Shown here: positions 53,667-61,378 of the stretch, in pieces
Position numbering within the stretch: position 1 is the stretch's first letter
Layout of the letters: every line of letters starts with the position of its first letter
Origin: Acidipropionibacterium thoenii DSM 20276
Lineage (GTDB): Bacteria > Actinomycetota > Actinomycetes > Propionibacteriales > Propionibacteriaceae
Assembly (NCBI RefSeq): GCF_000423445.1
Contig: NZ_KE384018.1
Location: 1-64,000, forward strand
DNA: 64,000 nucleotides
Direction: 5' to 3'
Notes under the pieces: model-generated
Told to the model about the DNA's origin: nothing
The model's input: only the letters and a program-made list of their open reading frames with translations
Database searches by the model: none
Made by a program: the position numbers and the translations under genes

Positions 53667-55399
53667 GCTCCTCGAGAACGCCGGCCTCCCAGGCCGCCGG
53701 CCATCCGGGAGGTCATCCCGGCGCCGGTCCGGCGGGCCGGGCCAGGCCGCCCGAGGTCGTTCGACGTGCCACCCCGCGCTGGCTCCTGATCTGCTCGGTC
53801 GTGCTGAGCTGGGTCGCGGCGCTGGCCACCGCGCTGCTGCTGGTTCTGCTGGGTGACGGGGTCGACCGGATGGTCGGCGGCCGTCCTGTGCCGAGGGGTC
53901 GTCCAGTCCTACTGATCGGCCTGGCGGTGATCTGCGGGCTGGCGGTGGGCGTGGGGCAGTGGCTGTCCCAGTGGGGCGCCTCGTCGACCGAACGGCGGTT
54001 GCGACAGGCGGTGATGTCGCGGGTGCTGCAGCTGGGTCCGACCGGCACCCGAGGGGGTACCGGCGAGCTGTTGTCGATGGCCACCAACTCGGTGGAGCGC
54101 ACCGCCCACTACCGGGCCGGATTCCTCGGCCCGATGACCGGGGCGCTGACCACTCCGCTGCTGGTGCTGGCCGTCATGGCGGTGACCACCGATGCCGGGA
54201 TCGCCTGGCGTCTCGCGGTCCTCATCGTGCTGGTGCCGTTGGCGATCGGCGGGTTCCAGCGACTGGTCCGCCCCGTCGGAGCCGCCTACCACCGTTCGCA
54301 GGCCCGACTCACCTCGGCGTTCCTGGAGGCGCTGCGCGGCCTCGACACCTTGGTCTACGCCCGGGCTGCGAAGCGGACGGCCGATCGGCTCGCCGAGCGC
54401 GGCGAGCAGCACCGCCGTTCCCTGATGCACCTGCTCGCCGTGAACCAGCTGCTCATCCTGGTGGTCGACGCCGCCTTCTCCCTCACGGTGGTGGTGGCGG
54501 GGGGCGTGCTGGCCGCCGACCGAGTGGCCTCCGGTGCGCTGCCGGTGGGTCGGGGGGTCGCCGTGCTGCTGATGACCGTGCTGGTGATCGGGCCGGTGGA
54601 CGTGGTCGGGCAGTTCTTCTACATCGGCATCACGGGGCGCGCGAACCAGCGCAACCTGGGACGCCATCTCAGTGCCGGCCGACCACCGGCCGGAGCGCAG
54701 ACCCGCCCTCAGCGCTCCGGTGAGCTGCAGCAGGGTCACCAGGCGGCCATCCTGCTGGAGGACGTCTCGGCCTCCTGGTCGGCTGACCGACCGGTGCTCT
54801 CGGGGCTCAACCTGCGGGTGGAGCAGGGCGAGACGGTGGCTCTGGTCGGCCCCAGCGGAGTCGGCAAGTCCACTGTCAGCGCGCTCATCCAAGGTTTTCT
54901 GATGCCGACCTCCGGACGGGTGCTGGTCGCCGGTCTGGACACCGCCAGCTGCTCTGCCCAGCTGATCCGCTCCCAGCTGGCGGTGGTGGAGCAGCGGCCC
55001 TTCCTGTTCCTCGGCAGCATCGCCGACAATCTGCGGATGGCCGCCCCCGATGCCTCCGAGTCCGAGTTGTGGAGGGCCCTGGGGACCGCCGGGCTGGACG
55101 GCGAGGTGCGCGCCATGCCCCGCGGCCTGCAGACCCCGGTGGGCGAGCGTGGCAGCACGATGTCCGGAGGTCAGGCCCAGCGTCTGGCCATTGCCCGCGC
55201 GGTGCTGCGCGATGCCGAGATCCTCATTCTCGACGAGCCGACCTCCGAGGTCGATCTGGGCGCCGAGGCCGACATTCTGGCGGCACTGAGGCGGCTGGCC
55301 CAGGGCCGGACCGTGCTGCTGATCGCTCACCGTCCCGGGGCCATCATGGCGGCCGACCGTCTCATCAGGCTGGCTCCACTGCCTCAGGAGGCACGATGA
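53663..55399 (+). CDS. ABC transporter, exporter-fold permease/ATPase fusion, first half
   Basis: A 578-residue half-transporter: a membrane domain of about six helices (residues about 40-330) fused to an ATPase with Walker A GPSGVGKST, signature MSGGQAQRLAIARA, Walker B ILILDEPTSEVD and switch His in LIAHRPGAI. The stop overlaps the start of the second half, so they form a heterodimer. Control by a Zur-like promoter suggests a role in zinc supply, either as a YbtPQ/IrtAB-like metallophore importer of exporter fold or as a zincophore exporter. This role is inference; no metallophore synthesis gene is visible here. Confidence 0.88.
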   Translation: MSSSRTPASQAAGHPGGHPGAGPAGRARPPEVVRRATPRWLLICSVVLSWVAALATALLLVLLGDGVDRMVGGRPVPRGRPVLLIGLAVICGLAVGVGQWLSQWGASSTERRLRQAVMSRVLQLGPTGTRGGTGELLSMATNSVERTAHYRAGFLGPMTGALTTPLLVLAVMAVTTDAGIAWRLAVLIVLVPLAIGGFQRLVRPVGAAYHRSQARLTSAFLEALRGLDTLVYARAAKRTADRLAERGEQHRRSLMHLLAVNQLLILVVDAAFSLTVVVAGGVLAADRVASGALPVGRGVAVLLMTVLVIGPVDVVGQFFYIGITGRANQRNLGRHLSAGRPPAGAQTRPQRSGELQQGHQAAILLEDVSASWSADRPVLSGLNLRVEQGETVALVGPSGVGKSTVSALIQGFLMPTSGRVLVAGLDTASCSAQLIRSQLAVVEQRPFLFLGSIADNLRMAAPDASESELWRALGTAGLDGEVRAMPRGLQTPVGERGSTMSGGQAQRLAIARAVLRDAEILILDEPTSEVDLGAEADILAALRRLAQGRTVLLIAHRPGAIMAADRLIRLAPLPQEAR

Positions 55400-57126
55400 A
55401 CCGGTCACCGATGAACTCGGACTCGCGGCTGGCGCTGGCCCGATGGCTGGTGGCTCGGACCCGGCGTCTGGTGCCTGTCCTGGGAATCTCGGCACTGGCC
55501 AGGATCGGCTCCCAGCTGGCGGGGGTCGCACTGCTGGTGATCGCTGCCGATGCGATCGCTGCCGCCGCCGGGCAGCTGCGCCCTCACCTCGGGGTGCTGG
55601 TGGCGACGATGGTCGGGGTGGCCCTGCTCAAGGCGGCACTGCGCTACCTCGAGCAGTACTGCGGCCACTGGGTGGCCTTCGGCTGCCTCCAGCGGTTGCG
55701 CGAACTGTTCTTCTCCCGGCTCGTCCCCCAGGCCCCCGCCGCGACCACCGGGCGGGCCGGGGCCGAGCTCACCGAACGGGCCACCCGCGACATCGACCGG
55801 ATCGAGGTGTTCTTCGCCCACACCCTGCCGCCGGCCCTCTCGGCGGTCCTGGTGCCGCTCGCCGCCCTGTGCTGGCTGGCTGGGCGCTCCGTGCCGCTGG
55901 CCCTCACCCTGGCGGTGCCGGTGCTGGTCGTCCTGGCGATACCGATGGTCGCCGGGTCGGTCGGCTGGCGGGCCGCCAGGCGGGTCGCCCAGGGCCGGGG
56001 GAGGTTGGCCGAACAGCTGGGCGATGACCTGAACGGGGTCCGGGAGATCCTGGCCTTCAACGCCGGACAGGGACGACTCGCGGCCCTCGACGAGGCCGAT
56101 CGTCAACTGGTCGCGATCCGCAGCAGGCAGGGGGCCCTCGCCGGCCTGCGGACCGGGGCGATATCTGCGGTGCAGGCCGGCGGGCTCATCGCTGTGATGG
56201 CGGTGGCGCCGGTCTGCGGTGCCGGCCTGGGCCTGACTCTGAGTGCCCTGGCCGTCGGCATCGGGATGTGGACCCCCACCCGCGGTGTCGATGACTTCGT
56301 CCAGGGGCTCGACGACTCCTTCGCGGCGGCGGCTCGGGTGCGAGAGGTGATCGAGGCGGAGCCACTGGTCGTCGATCCGCCGGAACCGGTCGACTGCGCC
56401 GGTGAGCCCGGGATCGCCTTCGACCGGGTGGGCTTCCGCTATCCCGGGACCGGTCGTGAGACCCTCGAGGAGGTCAGCTTCCAGGTGTCACCGGGCTCCT
56501 GGACCAGGGTGGTCGGGGTGTCAGGCTCGGGCAAGTCCACTCTCGCCGGGCTCCTGCTGCGCGGATGGGATGTCGAGTCCGGGAGCGTCCGGCTGGGCGG
56601 CGTCGATGTCTCGGCGATGCGCCTGGACGAGCTGCGCTCGCAGATCGCGATGGTCCCTCAGCACCCGGTGCTGTTCTCGGGAGGCCTGGCTGACAACCTT
56701 CGGCTGGAGGCTCCGCAGGCCGCCACCGGGCTGCTGGAACGGGCGCTGGCGGCGGTCTGTCTGGACGACTGGGCGGCAGGGCTGCCCGCCGGGCTCGACA
56801 CCCCGGTGACAGGCCGGGGTGCGGGCGTCTCCGGCGGCCAGTTGCAGCGGATCGCGATCGCGCGTGCTCTGGTGGCCGAACCGGCAGTGCTGGTGCTCGA
56901 CGAGGCGCTCAGCCAGCTGGACGGCGTCACCGCGGACCGGGTTCGCGAGGGGATCGCCGACTGGCGGGCCGGCATGACGGTGGTGGAGATCACCCATCGG
57001 GCCGATCTGGTCCCCGACGACAGCCCGGTCGTCGTGCTGGATGCCGGACAGGTGGTGGAGGCGGGCCTCGCGTCCCAGTTGAGGCAGGCAGGCGGACCTT
57101 TCACCAGGCTGGAGGCCCGGGGCTGA
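55396..57126 (+). CDS. ABC transporter, exporter-fold permease/ATPase fusion, second half
   Basis: A 576-residue partner of the preceding gene. The membrane domain (residues about 20-310) includes the coupling-type segment GAELTERATRDIDRIEVFFAH. The ATPase has Walker A GVSGSGKST, Q-loop MVPQHPVLF, signature VSGGQLQRIAIARA, Walker B VLVLDEALSQLD and switch His ITHRADLV. AGGAGG lies shortly before the ATG, which overlaps the previous stop (ATGA). Both sites have intact motifs, unlike many degenerate heterodimers. It ends at a strong bidirectional terminator. Confidence 0.9.
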   Translation: MNRSPMNSDSRLALARWLVARTRRLVPVLGISALARIGSQLAGVALLVIAADAIAAAAGQLRPHLGVLVATMVGVALLKAALRYLEQYCGHWVAFGCLQRLRELFFSRLVPQAPAATTGRAGAELTERATRDIDRIEVFFAHTLPPALSAVLVPLAALCWLAGRSVPLALTLAVPVLVVLAIPMVAGSVGWRAARRVAQGRGRLAEQLGDDLNGVREILAFNAGQGRLAALDEADRQLVAIRSRQGALAGLRTGAISAVQAGGLIAVMAVAPVCGAGLGLTLSALAVGIGMWTPTRGVDDFVQGLDDSFAAAARVREVIEAEPLVVDPPEPVDCAGEPGIAFDRVGFRYPGTGRETLEEVSFQVSPGSWTRVVGVSGSGKSTLAGLLLRGWDVESGSVRLGGVDVSAMRLDELRSQIAMVPQHPVLFSGGLADNLRLEAPQAATGLLERALAAVCLDDWAAGLPAGLDTPVTGRGAGVSGGQLQRIAIARALVAEPAVLVLDEALSQLDGVTADRVREGIADWRAGMTVVEITHRADLVPDDSPVVVLDAGQVVEAGLASQLRQAGGPFTRLEARG

Positions 57127-57156
57127 CAGCCCCCGGACACCGGGCCCCAGTACTGA

Positions 57157-57207
57157 CCCGCCCTGAGGATCCTGGGCGGCACACTGCCAGGATCACCTCA
57201 GGGCGGG
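57157..57207. terminator. Strong bidirectional terminator, 19-base stem
   Basis: CCCGCCCTGAGG (57157-57168) pairs perfectly with 57196-57207. The stem continues as ATCCTGG (57169-57175) with CCAGGAT (57187-57193) after a two-base bulge. It lies between the convergent ABC genes and the rpmG-rpsN-rpmF operon. Confidence 0.75.
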
Positions 57208-57227
57208 AGATCGGGATGGGACGACCG

Positions 57228-57243
57228 GCTGCTCGGCAGCAGC
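57228..57243 (-). terminator. Hairpin immediately after rpmF
   Basis: GCTGCT-CGGC-AGCAGC forms a six-pair stem that begins directly after the rpmF stop codon, marking the operon end before the larger shared terminator. Confidence 0.45.
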
Positions 57244-57414
57244 TCAGTCGTCGGGGCTGATGAGCCCGGACTGATAGGCCCTCACCAGATGGCGCGGGAC
57301 CTGGATCCGGCGCCCGTCGACGACGATCGGCACCAGCTGGGCCGGCTGCGCCTTCCACTGCGAGCGGCGGTGGCGGGTGTTGGCGCGAGACATCTTGCGC
57401 TTGGGGACGGCCAT
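57244..57414 (-). CDS. rpmF: 50S ribosomal protein L32, zinc-free paralogue
   Basis: A 56-residue L32 beginning [20 protein letters not shown], the family signature. The two CxxC pairs of zinc-binding L32 are absent and there is no Cys at all. It is the last gene of a three-gene operon, four bases after rpsN, with GGTGAG upstream of the ATG. The longer frame upstream belongs to rpsN. Confidence 0.95.
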   Translation of the reverse strand: MAVPKRKMSRANTRHRRSQWKAQPAQLVPIVVDGRRIQVPRHLVRAYQSGLISPDD

Positions 57415-57418
57415 GATC

Positions 57419-57724
57419 TCACCAACTCGATTTCGTGATGCCGGGCAGTTCGCCGTTGTGGGCCATCTCACGGAACCGCACACGGCTGATCCCGGCCTTG
57501 CCGACGAAGCCGCGGGGACGCCCGTCGATGGCGTCGCGATTGCGCAGTCGGACCGGGCTGGAGTCGCGGGGCAGCCTCGCCAGCCGACGGGAGGCCTCCA
57601 TCCGCTGCGCCATGGTCAGGCTCTCGTCCTTGCGGGCGGCACGCAGCTGAGCCCGCAGCTCGGCGTGCCGCGCCACCAGGACCTCCCGTTTGTGCTGCTT
57701 GGCGATCTTGGACTTCTTGGCCAT
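57419..57724 (-). CDS. rpsN: 30S ribosomal protein S14, zinc-free paralogue
   Basis: The 101-residue long form of S14: [20 protein letters not shown], a central [19 protein letters not shown], and the conserved C-terminus [20 protein letters not shown]. It contains no Cys, in contrast to the short zinc-finger S14 used under zinc sufficiency. The ATG shares a base with the rpmG stop (TGATG). In the ribosome it replaces the zinc form so that zinc can be released or spared. Confidence 0.96.
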   Translation of the reverse strand: MAKKSKIAKQHKREVLVARHAELRAQLRAARKDESLTMAQRMEASRRLARLPRDSSPVRLRNRDAIDGRPRGFVGKAGISRVRFREMAHNGELPGITKSSW

Positions 57725-57894
57725 CAGCGGGCCTCCTTGAACTCGACGTGATGCCCGACGACCGGGTCGAACTTGCGCAGCACGAGTCGGTCGGGGGTGT
57801 TCCTGCGGTTCTTCCGGGTGACGTAGGTGTAGCCGGTTCCCGCGGTCGACCGCATCTTGATGATGGGTCGCAGATCCTTGCTCTTCTTGGCCAT
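57724..57894 (-). CDS. rpmG: 50S ribosomal protein L33, zinc-free paralogue
   Basis: A 56-residue L33: [39 protein letters not shown] and [16 protein letters not shown]. It lacks the CxxC pairs of the zinc form. It is first in the rpmG-rpsN-rpmF operon, 51 bases from the second Zur-like box. The frame continues upstream but has no L33 content. Confidence 0.96.
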   Translation of the reverse strand: MAKKSKDLRPIIKMRSTAGTGYTYVTRKNRRNTPDRLVLRKFDPVVGHHVEFKEAR

Positions 57895-57938
57895 CAGGGC
57901 CTCTCCAGTCCGGGCGCCGTGGTGGCGCCTCCGGTTAG

Positions 57939-57967
57939 ATTGCACATGAGAATCATTCGCATATAAT
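57939..57967. promoter_or_regulatory. Zur-like box 2 between rpmG and rpmE2
   Basis: ATGAGAA-TCA-TTCGCAT at 57946-57962 is a 7-3-7 inverted repeat with one mismatch. On the plus strand TTGCAC (57940-57945), 16 bases, and a perfect TATAAT (57962-57967) form the rpmE2 promoter, with the box filling the spacer. The -10 starts at the last base of the box, the same geometry as at box 1. The minus-strand rpmG operon starts on the other side. Confidence 0.8.
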
Positions 57968-58026
57968 GCATCACGATCGTCCACGGAACAAACCCGCCCC
58001 GTAGGGGGCCCAGGAGGCAGCACATC

Positions 58027-58272
58027 ATGAAGGACGGCATCCATCCCCAGTACCGGCCGGTGGTCTTCCGCGACATCTCGGCAGGGATGAGCTTCCTCAC
58101 CCGCTCGACCGTCACCAGCGAGAAGACGATCGAGTGGGAGGACGGCCACAGCTACCCGGTCGTCGACGTCGACATCTCCTCGGCCAGCCACCCCTTCTAC
58201 ACCGGCAGGGCGAAGGTCATCGACACCGCCGGCCGGGTGGAGAAGTTCAACCGCCGCTACGGACGACACTGA
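58027..58272 (+). CDS. rpmE2: 50S ribosomal protein L31 type B
   Basis: An 81-residue type B L31: [40 protein letters not shown] and FNRRYG. It has none of the four cysteines of zinc-binding type A L31. AGGAGG lies nine bases before the ATG. It is the single plus-strand gene of the second Zur-like promoter, completing a set of five zinc-free ribosomal proteins in 5 kb. Confidence 0.96.
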   Translation: MKDGIHPQYRPVVFRDISAGMSFLTRSTVTSEKTIEWEDGHSYPVVDVDISSASHPFYTGRAKVIDTAGRVEKFNRRYGRH

Positions 58273-58327
58273 CCTGTCAGTTCGGAGTGCCGCCGCTAGG
58301 AGTGGCGCGTCGGGACACTGCTGAAAA

Positions 58328-58382
58328 CGGCCACATGACGGGCGAGCTCTGGATAATCCAGAGATCGCCCGCCACGTGGCCG
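58328..58382. repeat. Large palindrome A after rpmE2
   Basis: A 55-base near-perfect palindrome. Outer arms CGGCCAC/GTGGCCG, middle GGGCGA/TCGCCC and core CTCTGGA-TAA-TCCAGAG combine into a stem of about 25 positions with two mismatches. It shares its core (CTGGATWATCCAG) and its right flank with palindrome B, so the two are diverged copies. It may act as a terminator between rpmE2 and pstB; there is no T-run. Confidence 0.7.
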
Positions 58383-58416
58383 AACTCATCTGGAGGCCGT
58401 CTCGGACCCGAACGGA

Positions 58417-58475
58417 ATCGGCCACCACAGGGCTGCCGTCTGGATTATCCAGACGTCGGCGCCGTGGTGGCCGAT
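58417..58475. repeat. Large palindrome B before pstB
   Basis: A 59-base palindrome with outer arms ATCGGCCACCAC/GTGGTGGCCGAT and core CGTCTGGATTATCCAGACG, separated by an unpaired internal block of about eight bases on each side. The sequence following it (CTCAGTTGGA) parallels that following palindrome A (CTCATCTGGA). Possibly a REP-like or terminator element on the pstB side. Confidence 0.7.
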
Positions 58476-58491
58476 CTCAGTTGGATGAGGA

Positions 58492-59268
58492 TCACCCGAA
58501 GCGGCCCGAGATGTAGTCCTCGGTCGCCTTCTGTGAGGGATTGGAGAAGATCTTCTCGGTCGAGTCGATCTCGACGAGGTGACCGGGCTCTCCCTGGGCC
58601 TTGAGGTTGAAGAATGCCGTCCGGTCGGAGACTCGCGCCGCCTGCTGCATGTTGTGGGTGACGATGACGACGGTGAACTCCTCCTTCAGCTCGTTGATGA
58701 GATCCTCGATCGCCAGGGTGGAGATCGGGTCCAGGGCCGAGCAGGGCTCGTCCATCAGCAGCACCTCGGGTTGCACCGCGATCGCCCGGGCGATGCACAG
58801 CCGCTGCTGCTGGCCGCCCGACAGCGAGGCTCCGGAGCGGTCCAACCGGTCCTTGACCTCACCCCACAGGTTGGCCCCACGCAGGGCGTGCTCGGCGACC
58901 TCGTCGAGGGCCTTCTTGTTCTTGGCCCCGGTCAGCCTCAGCCCGGCCACCACGTTGTCGCGGATCGACATCGCGGGGAACGGATTGGCCCGCTGGAAGA
59001 CCATCCCGACGGTGTGGCGCACGGCCACCGGATCGATTCCCTTGCCGTACAGATCGGTGCCGTCGAGCAGCACCTGGCCGGTGCAGTAGGCCCCCGGGAT
59101 CACCTCGTGCATCCTGTTGAGGGTGCGCAGCACCGTGGATTTGCCGCATCCCGAGGGGCCGATGAAGGCCGTCACGGTGCGCGGTTCAACGGTGAGCTCC
59201 ACCCCTTCCACGGCATGGAAGTCTCCGTAGAAGATGTTGAGATCCTTGACCTCAATCCGTTTTGCCAT
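58492..59268 (-). CDS. pstB: Phosphate ABC transporter ATP-binding protein PstB
   Basis: PstB powers high-affinity phosphate uptake. The 258 residues show [16 protein letters not shown], Walker [27 protein letters not shown], the PstB-typical [14 protein letters not shown], signature [14 protein letters not shown], and Walker [16 protein letters not shown]. It is the last gene of the pstSCAB operon, 47 bases after pstA, and ends against palindrome B. Length and motifs are normal. Confidence 0.97.
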   Translation of the reverse strand: MAKRIEVKDLNIFYGDFHAVEGVELTVEPRTVTAFIGPSGCGKSTVLRTLNRMHEVIPGAYCTGQVLLDGTDLYGKGIDPVAVRHTVGMVFQRANPFPAMSIRDNVVAGLRLTGAKNKKALDEVAEHALRGANLWGEVKDRLDRSGASLSGGQQQRLCIARAIAVQPEVLLMDEPCSALDPISTLAIEDLINELKEEFTVVIVTHNMQQAARVSDRTAFFNLKAQGEPGHLVEIDSTEKIFSNPSQKATEDYISGRFG

Positions 59269-59315
59269 TGTGAGTCACTTCCGTTCTGATCGTCGTCGCA
59301 GCTGAGCCGGGGTGG

Positions 59316-60221
59316 TCACTTGCCCATCCTGCGGAGGTAGCGGCGGGATATCGACTTGGCGATGATATTGAGGCCCATCACCAGGACGATGAGGGTCAGC
59401 GCGGCACCCCAGACCGTCGGGGTGTCGGCCGAGCCCTGGGTGTAGGCATTCGAGATGATCGTCGGCAGGGTCGCGAAGGTCGGGGTGTTCGGGTTCACCG
59501 TGAAGTACTGGTTGAACTGGAGCAACAGGATCAGCGGGGCGGTCTCGCCCATCACCCGGGCCAGCCCGAGCATGATGCCGGTGGCGATGCCGGAGATCGA
59601 GGTCGGCAGCACCACTGAGACGATCGTCCGCCATTTGGTGATGCCCAGTGCGAAGGAGGCCTCGCGCAGCGAGTCCGGTACCAGTTTGAGCATCTCCTCG
59701 GTGGATCTGAGCACTGTCGGAACCATCAGGATCACCAGGGCCAGGGACGCCGCCCAGGCGGACTGGTGGCCGCCGAAGGTGGTCACCACGAGTGCGAAGA
59801 TGAACAGTGCCGCAACGATCGAGGGGACTCCGGTCAGCACGTCGACCGCGAAGCTCACGACCCGCGCCATCTTGGTGCCGCGGGCGTACTCGACCAGGTA
59901 GATGGCTGTCAGCAGTGCGATCGGCACCGAGATCACCGCGGTGATGAGGCCGATCTGGATCGTGCCGACGATGGCGTGCAGTGCACCCCACTTGGCCTGG
60001 TCGGCGGAGTCCATCGCATTGGTCCACCAGGAGGCGCGCAGCATCGAGCCGATGCCCTTGCTGATCGCCGACCACAGCACCCACACCAGTGGGGCGACCG
60101 CCAGCACGGTGGCGAAGACCATGAAGACCGAGACGCAGCCGTTTCGGGCCAGTCGCGGGCCGGAGGGTTTGGTGAGTTCCAGGCTGGTGATGACCGAGCC
60201 GTTGTCCGATGTCGAGCTCAT
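59316..60221 (-). CDS. pstA: Phosphate ABC transporter permease PstA
   Basis: The 301-residue inner-membrane permease has six membrane segments after a 25-residue cytoplasmic tail. Its permease loop is SLREASFALGITKWRTIVSVVLPTSISG (read as SLREASFALGITKW followed by RTIVSVVLPTSI). GVPSIVAALFIFALV and GLARVMGETAPLILL are typical PstA motifs. The ATG overlaps the pstC stop by four bases, so the two permease subunits are made together. Confidence 0.96.
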   Translation of the reverse strand: MSSTSDNGSVITSLELTKPSGPRLARNGCVSVFMVFATVLAVAPLVWVLWSAISKGIGSMLRASWWTNAMDSADQAKWGALHAIVGTIQIGLITAVISVPIALLTAIYLVEYARGTKMARVVSFAVDVLTGVPSIVAALFIFALVVTTFGGHQSAWAASLALVILMVPTVLRSTEEMLKLVPDSLREASFALGITKWRTIVSVVLPTSISGIATGIMLGLARVMGETAPLILLLQFNQYFTVNPNTPTFATLPTIISNAYTQGSADTPTVWGAALTLIVLVMGLNIIAKSISRRYLRRMGK

Positions 60222-61282
60222 CGCTTCACTCCTCTCTCGGCGATCATTCGTGCCGCCCCGTTGACGAAGAAGGTGATGACGAACAGGGCCAGGCCGGAGG
60301 CGACCAGAGCGCCCAGCGACTGCGGGTCGTTGAGAGCCTCGGGGAAGTCCCGGGCGATCTTCGAGGCGAAGGTGTCGCCGCCGGTGAAGATCGACGGATC
60401 GAACACCCGGCGCAGCTGCATCTGGCTCACCTGCTGGAGAATCAGGGTGACCGCCAGAGTCTCACCCAGGGCCCGTCCCAGGCCGAGCATCGATCCGGAG
60501 ATGATGCCCGAGCGGGCGTGGGGCAGGACCGCCATCTTGATGACCTCCCAGCGGGTGGCTCCCAGCGCCAGGCTGGCCTCGATCTGGTCGCGCGGGGTCT
60601 GAGCCATCACATCGCGGCTGGTCGCCGTGATGATCGGCAGGATCATGATGGCCAGCACGATCGAGGCCAGGAAGACGGTGCCACTCGGATCGGTCCAGCT
60701 CGGGGTCTCGGAGAAGATCGGGATCCAGCCCAGCACTGCGATCAGCGCCGAGCGGATCCACTCCAGGAAACCGGCCTGGGCCAGCACGATGGAGCCCCAC
60801 AGACCGAAGATGATGGAGGGCACGGCGGCCAGCAGATCGACCACGAAGGCCACCGGTCCGGCCAGCCTCCTGGGTGCCATCTGGGTGATGAACAAGGCGA
60901 TGCCGATGGCCAGCGGGACGGCGATCAGCAGTGCGATCACCGAGGAGATCGCGGTGGTCCAGAACAGCGCGGCGATACCGAACTTGATCGGGTCGCCATC
61001 GGTGGACCAGGTGCGGGTGGTGAAGAAGTTCGCCTGGTTGGCGGACAGTGCAGGAATCGCGGACTTCACCAGGAAGGCGAAGATCACCACGACCAGCACG
61101 GCCATCAGGACGGCGACGGTGGCCGACAGTCCCGAGAAGACTCGGTCACCGGTCCTCGACGGGGTCTTGGTCCTGACCGAGGGTCGCGGCTTCGAGGGGC
61201 CGGTGGCACCGCCAGTCGGGTCCGGCGCATCGGCAGGCGCCGAGACGGCCTGGGAGTCAGTGCCAGGGTTCGGTTCGGCCAT
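60218..61282 (-). CDS. pstC: Phosphate ABC transporter permease PstC
   Basis: The 354-residue permease begins with a Pro/Thr/Gly-rich cytoplasmic tail of about 55 residues, then six membrane segments. Landmarks are VFSGLSATVAVLMAVLVVVI, LLAAVPSIIFGLWGSIVLA, ALGATRWEVIKMAVLPHAR and GLGRALGETLAVTLIL. It pairs with PstA. It is separated from pstS by 96 bases holding a long hairpin that may lower expression of pstCAB relative to pstS. Confidence 0.96.
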   Translation of the reverse strand: MAEPNPGTDSQAVSAPADAPDPTGGATGPSKPRPSVRTKTPSRTGDRVFSGLSATVAVLMAVLVVVIFAFLVKSAIPALSANQANFFTTRTWSTDGDPIKFGIAALFWTTAISSVIALLIAVPLAIGIALFITQMAPRRLAGPVAFVVDLLAAVPSIIFGLWGSIVLAQAGFLEWIRSALIAVLGWIPIFSETPSWTDPSGTVFLASIVLAIMILPIITATSRDVMAQTPRDQIEASLALGATRWEVIKMAVLPHARSGIISGSMLGLGRALGETLAVTLILQQVSQMQLRRVFDPSIFTGGDTFASKIARDFPEALNDPQSLGALVASGLALFVITFFVNGAARMIAERGVKR

Positions 61283-61309
61283 GTGTGTCCTTCCTCAAGC
61301 AGGGTCCGA

Positions 61310-61359
61310 CATGGTGAAACCGTGCCCGGCGGCCCAGAGCCGGGCACGGTTCCACCATG
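61310..61359 (-). terminator. Intercistronic hairpin between pstS and pstC
   Basis: 61310-61330 pairs with 61339-61359, 21 pairs with one G-U on the transcript, around an eight-base loop. It starts 20 bases after the pstS stop. Such structures commonly protect the upstream binding-protein message and reduce read-through into permease genes; that role is inferred. Confidence 0.7.
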
Positions 61360-61378
61360 GTGTGGGGGAGGTCGCAGG

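Noticed and set aside
57903-57935. A hairpin of two GGCGCC blocks in the rpmG leader as an RNA regulator
   Set aside because: The stem is short and self-complementary by composition; the Zur-like box already explains control of this operon.
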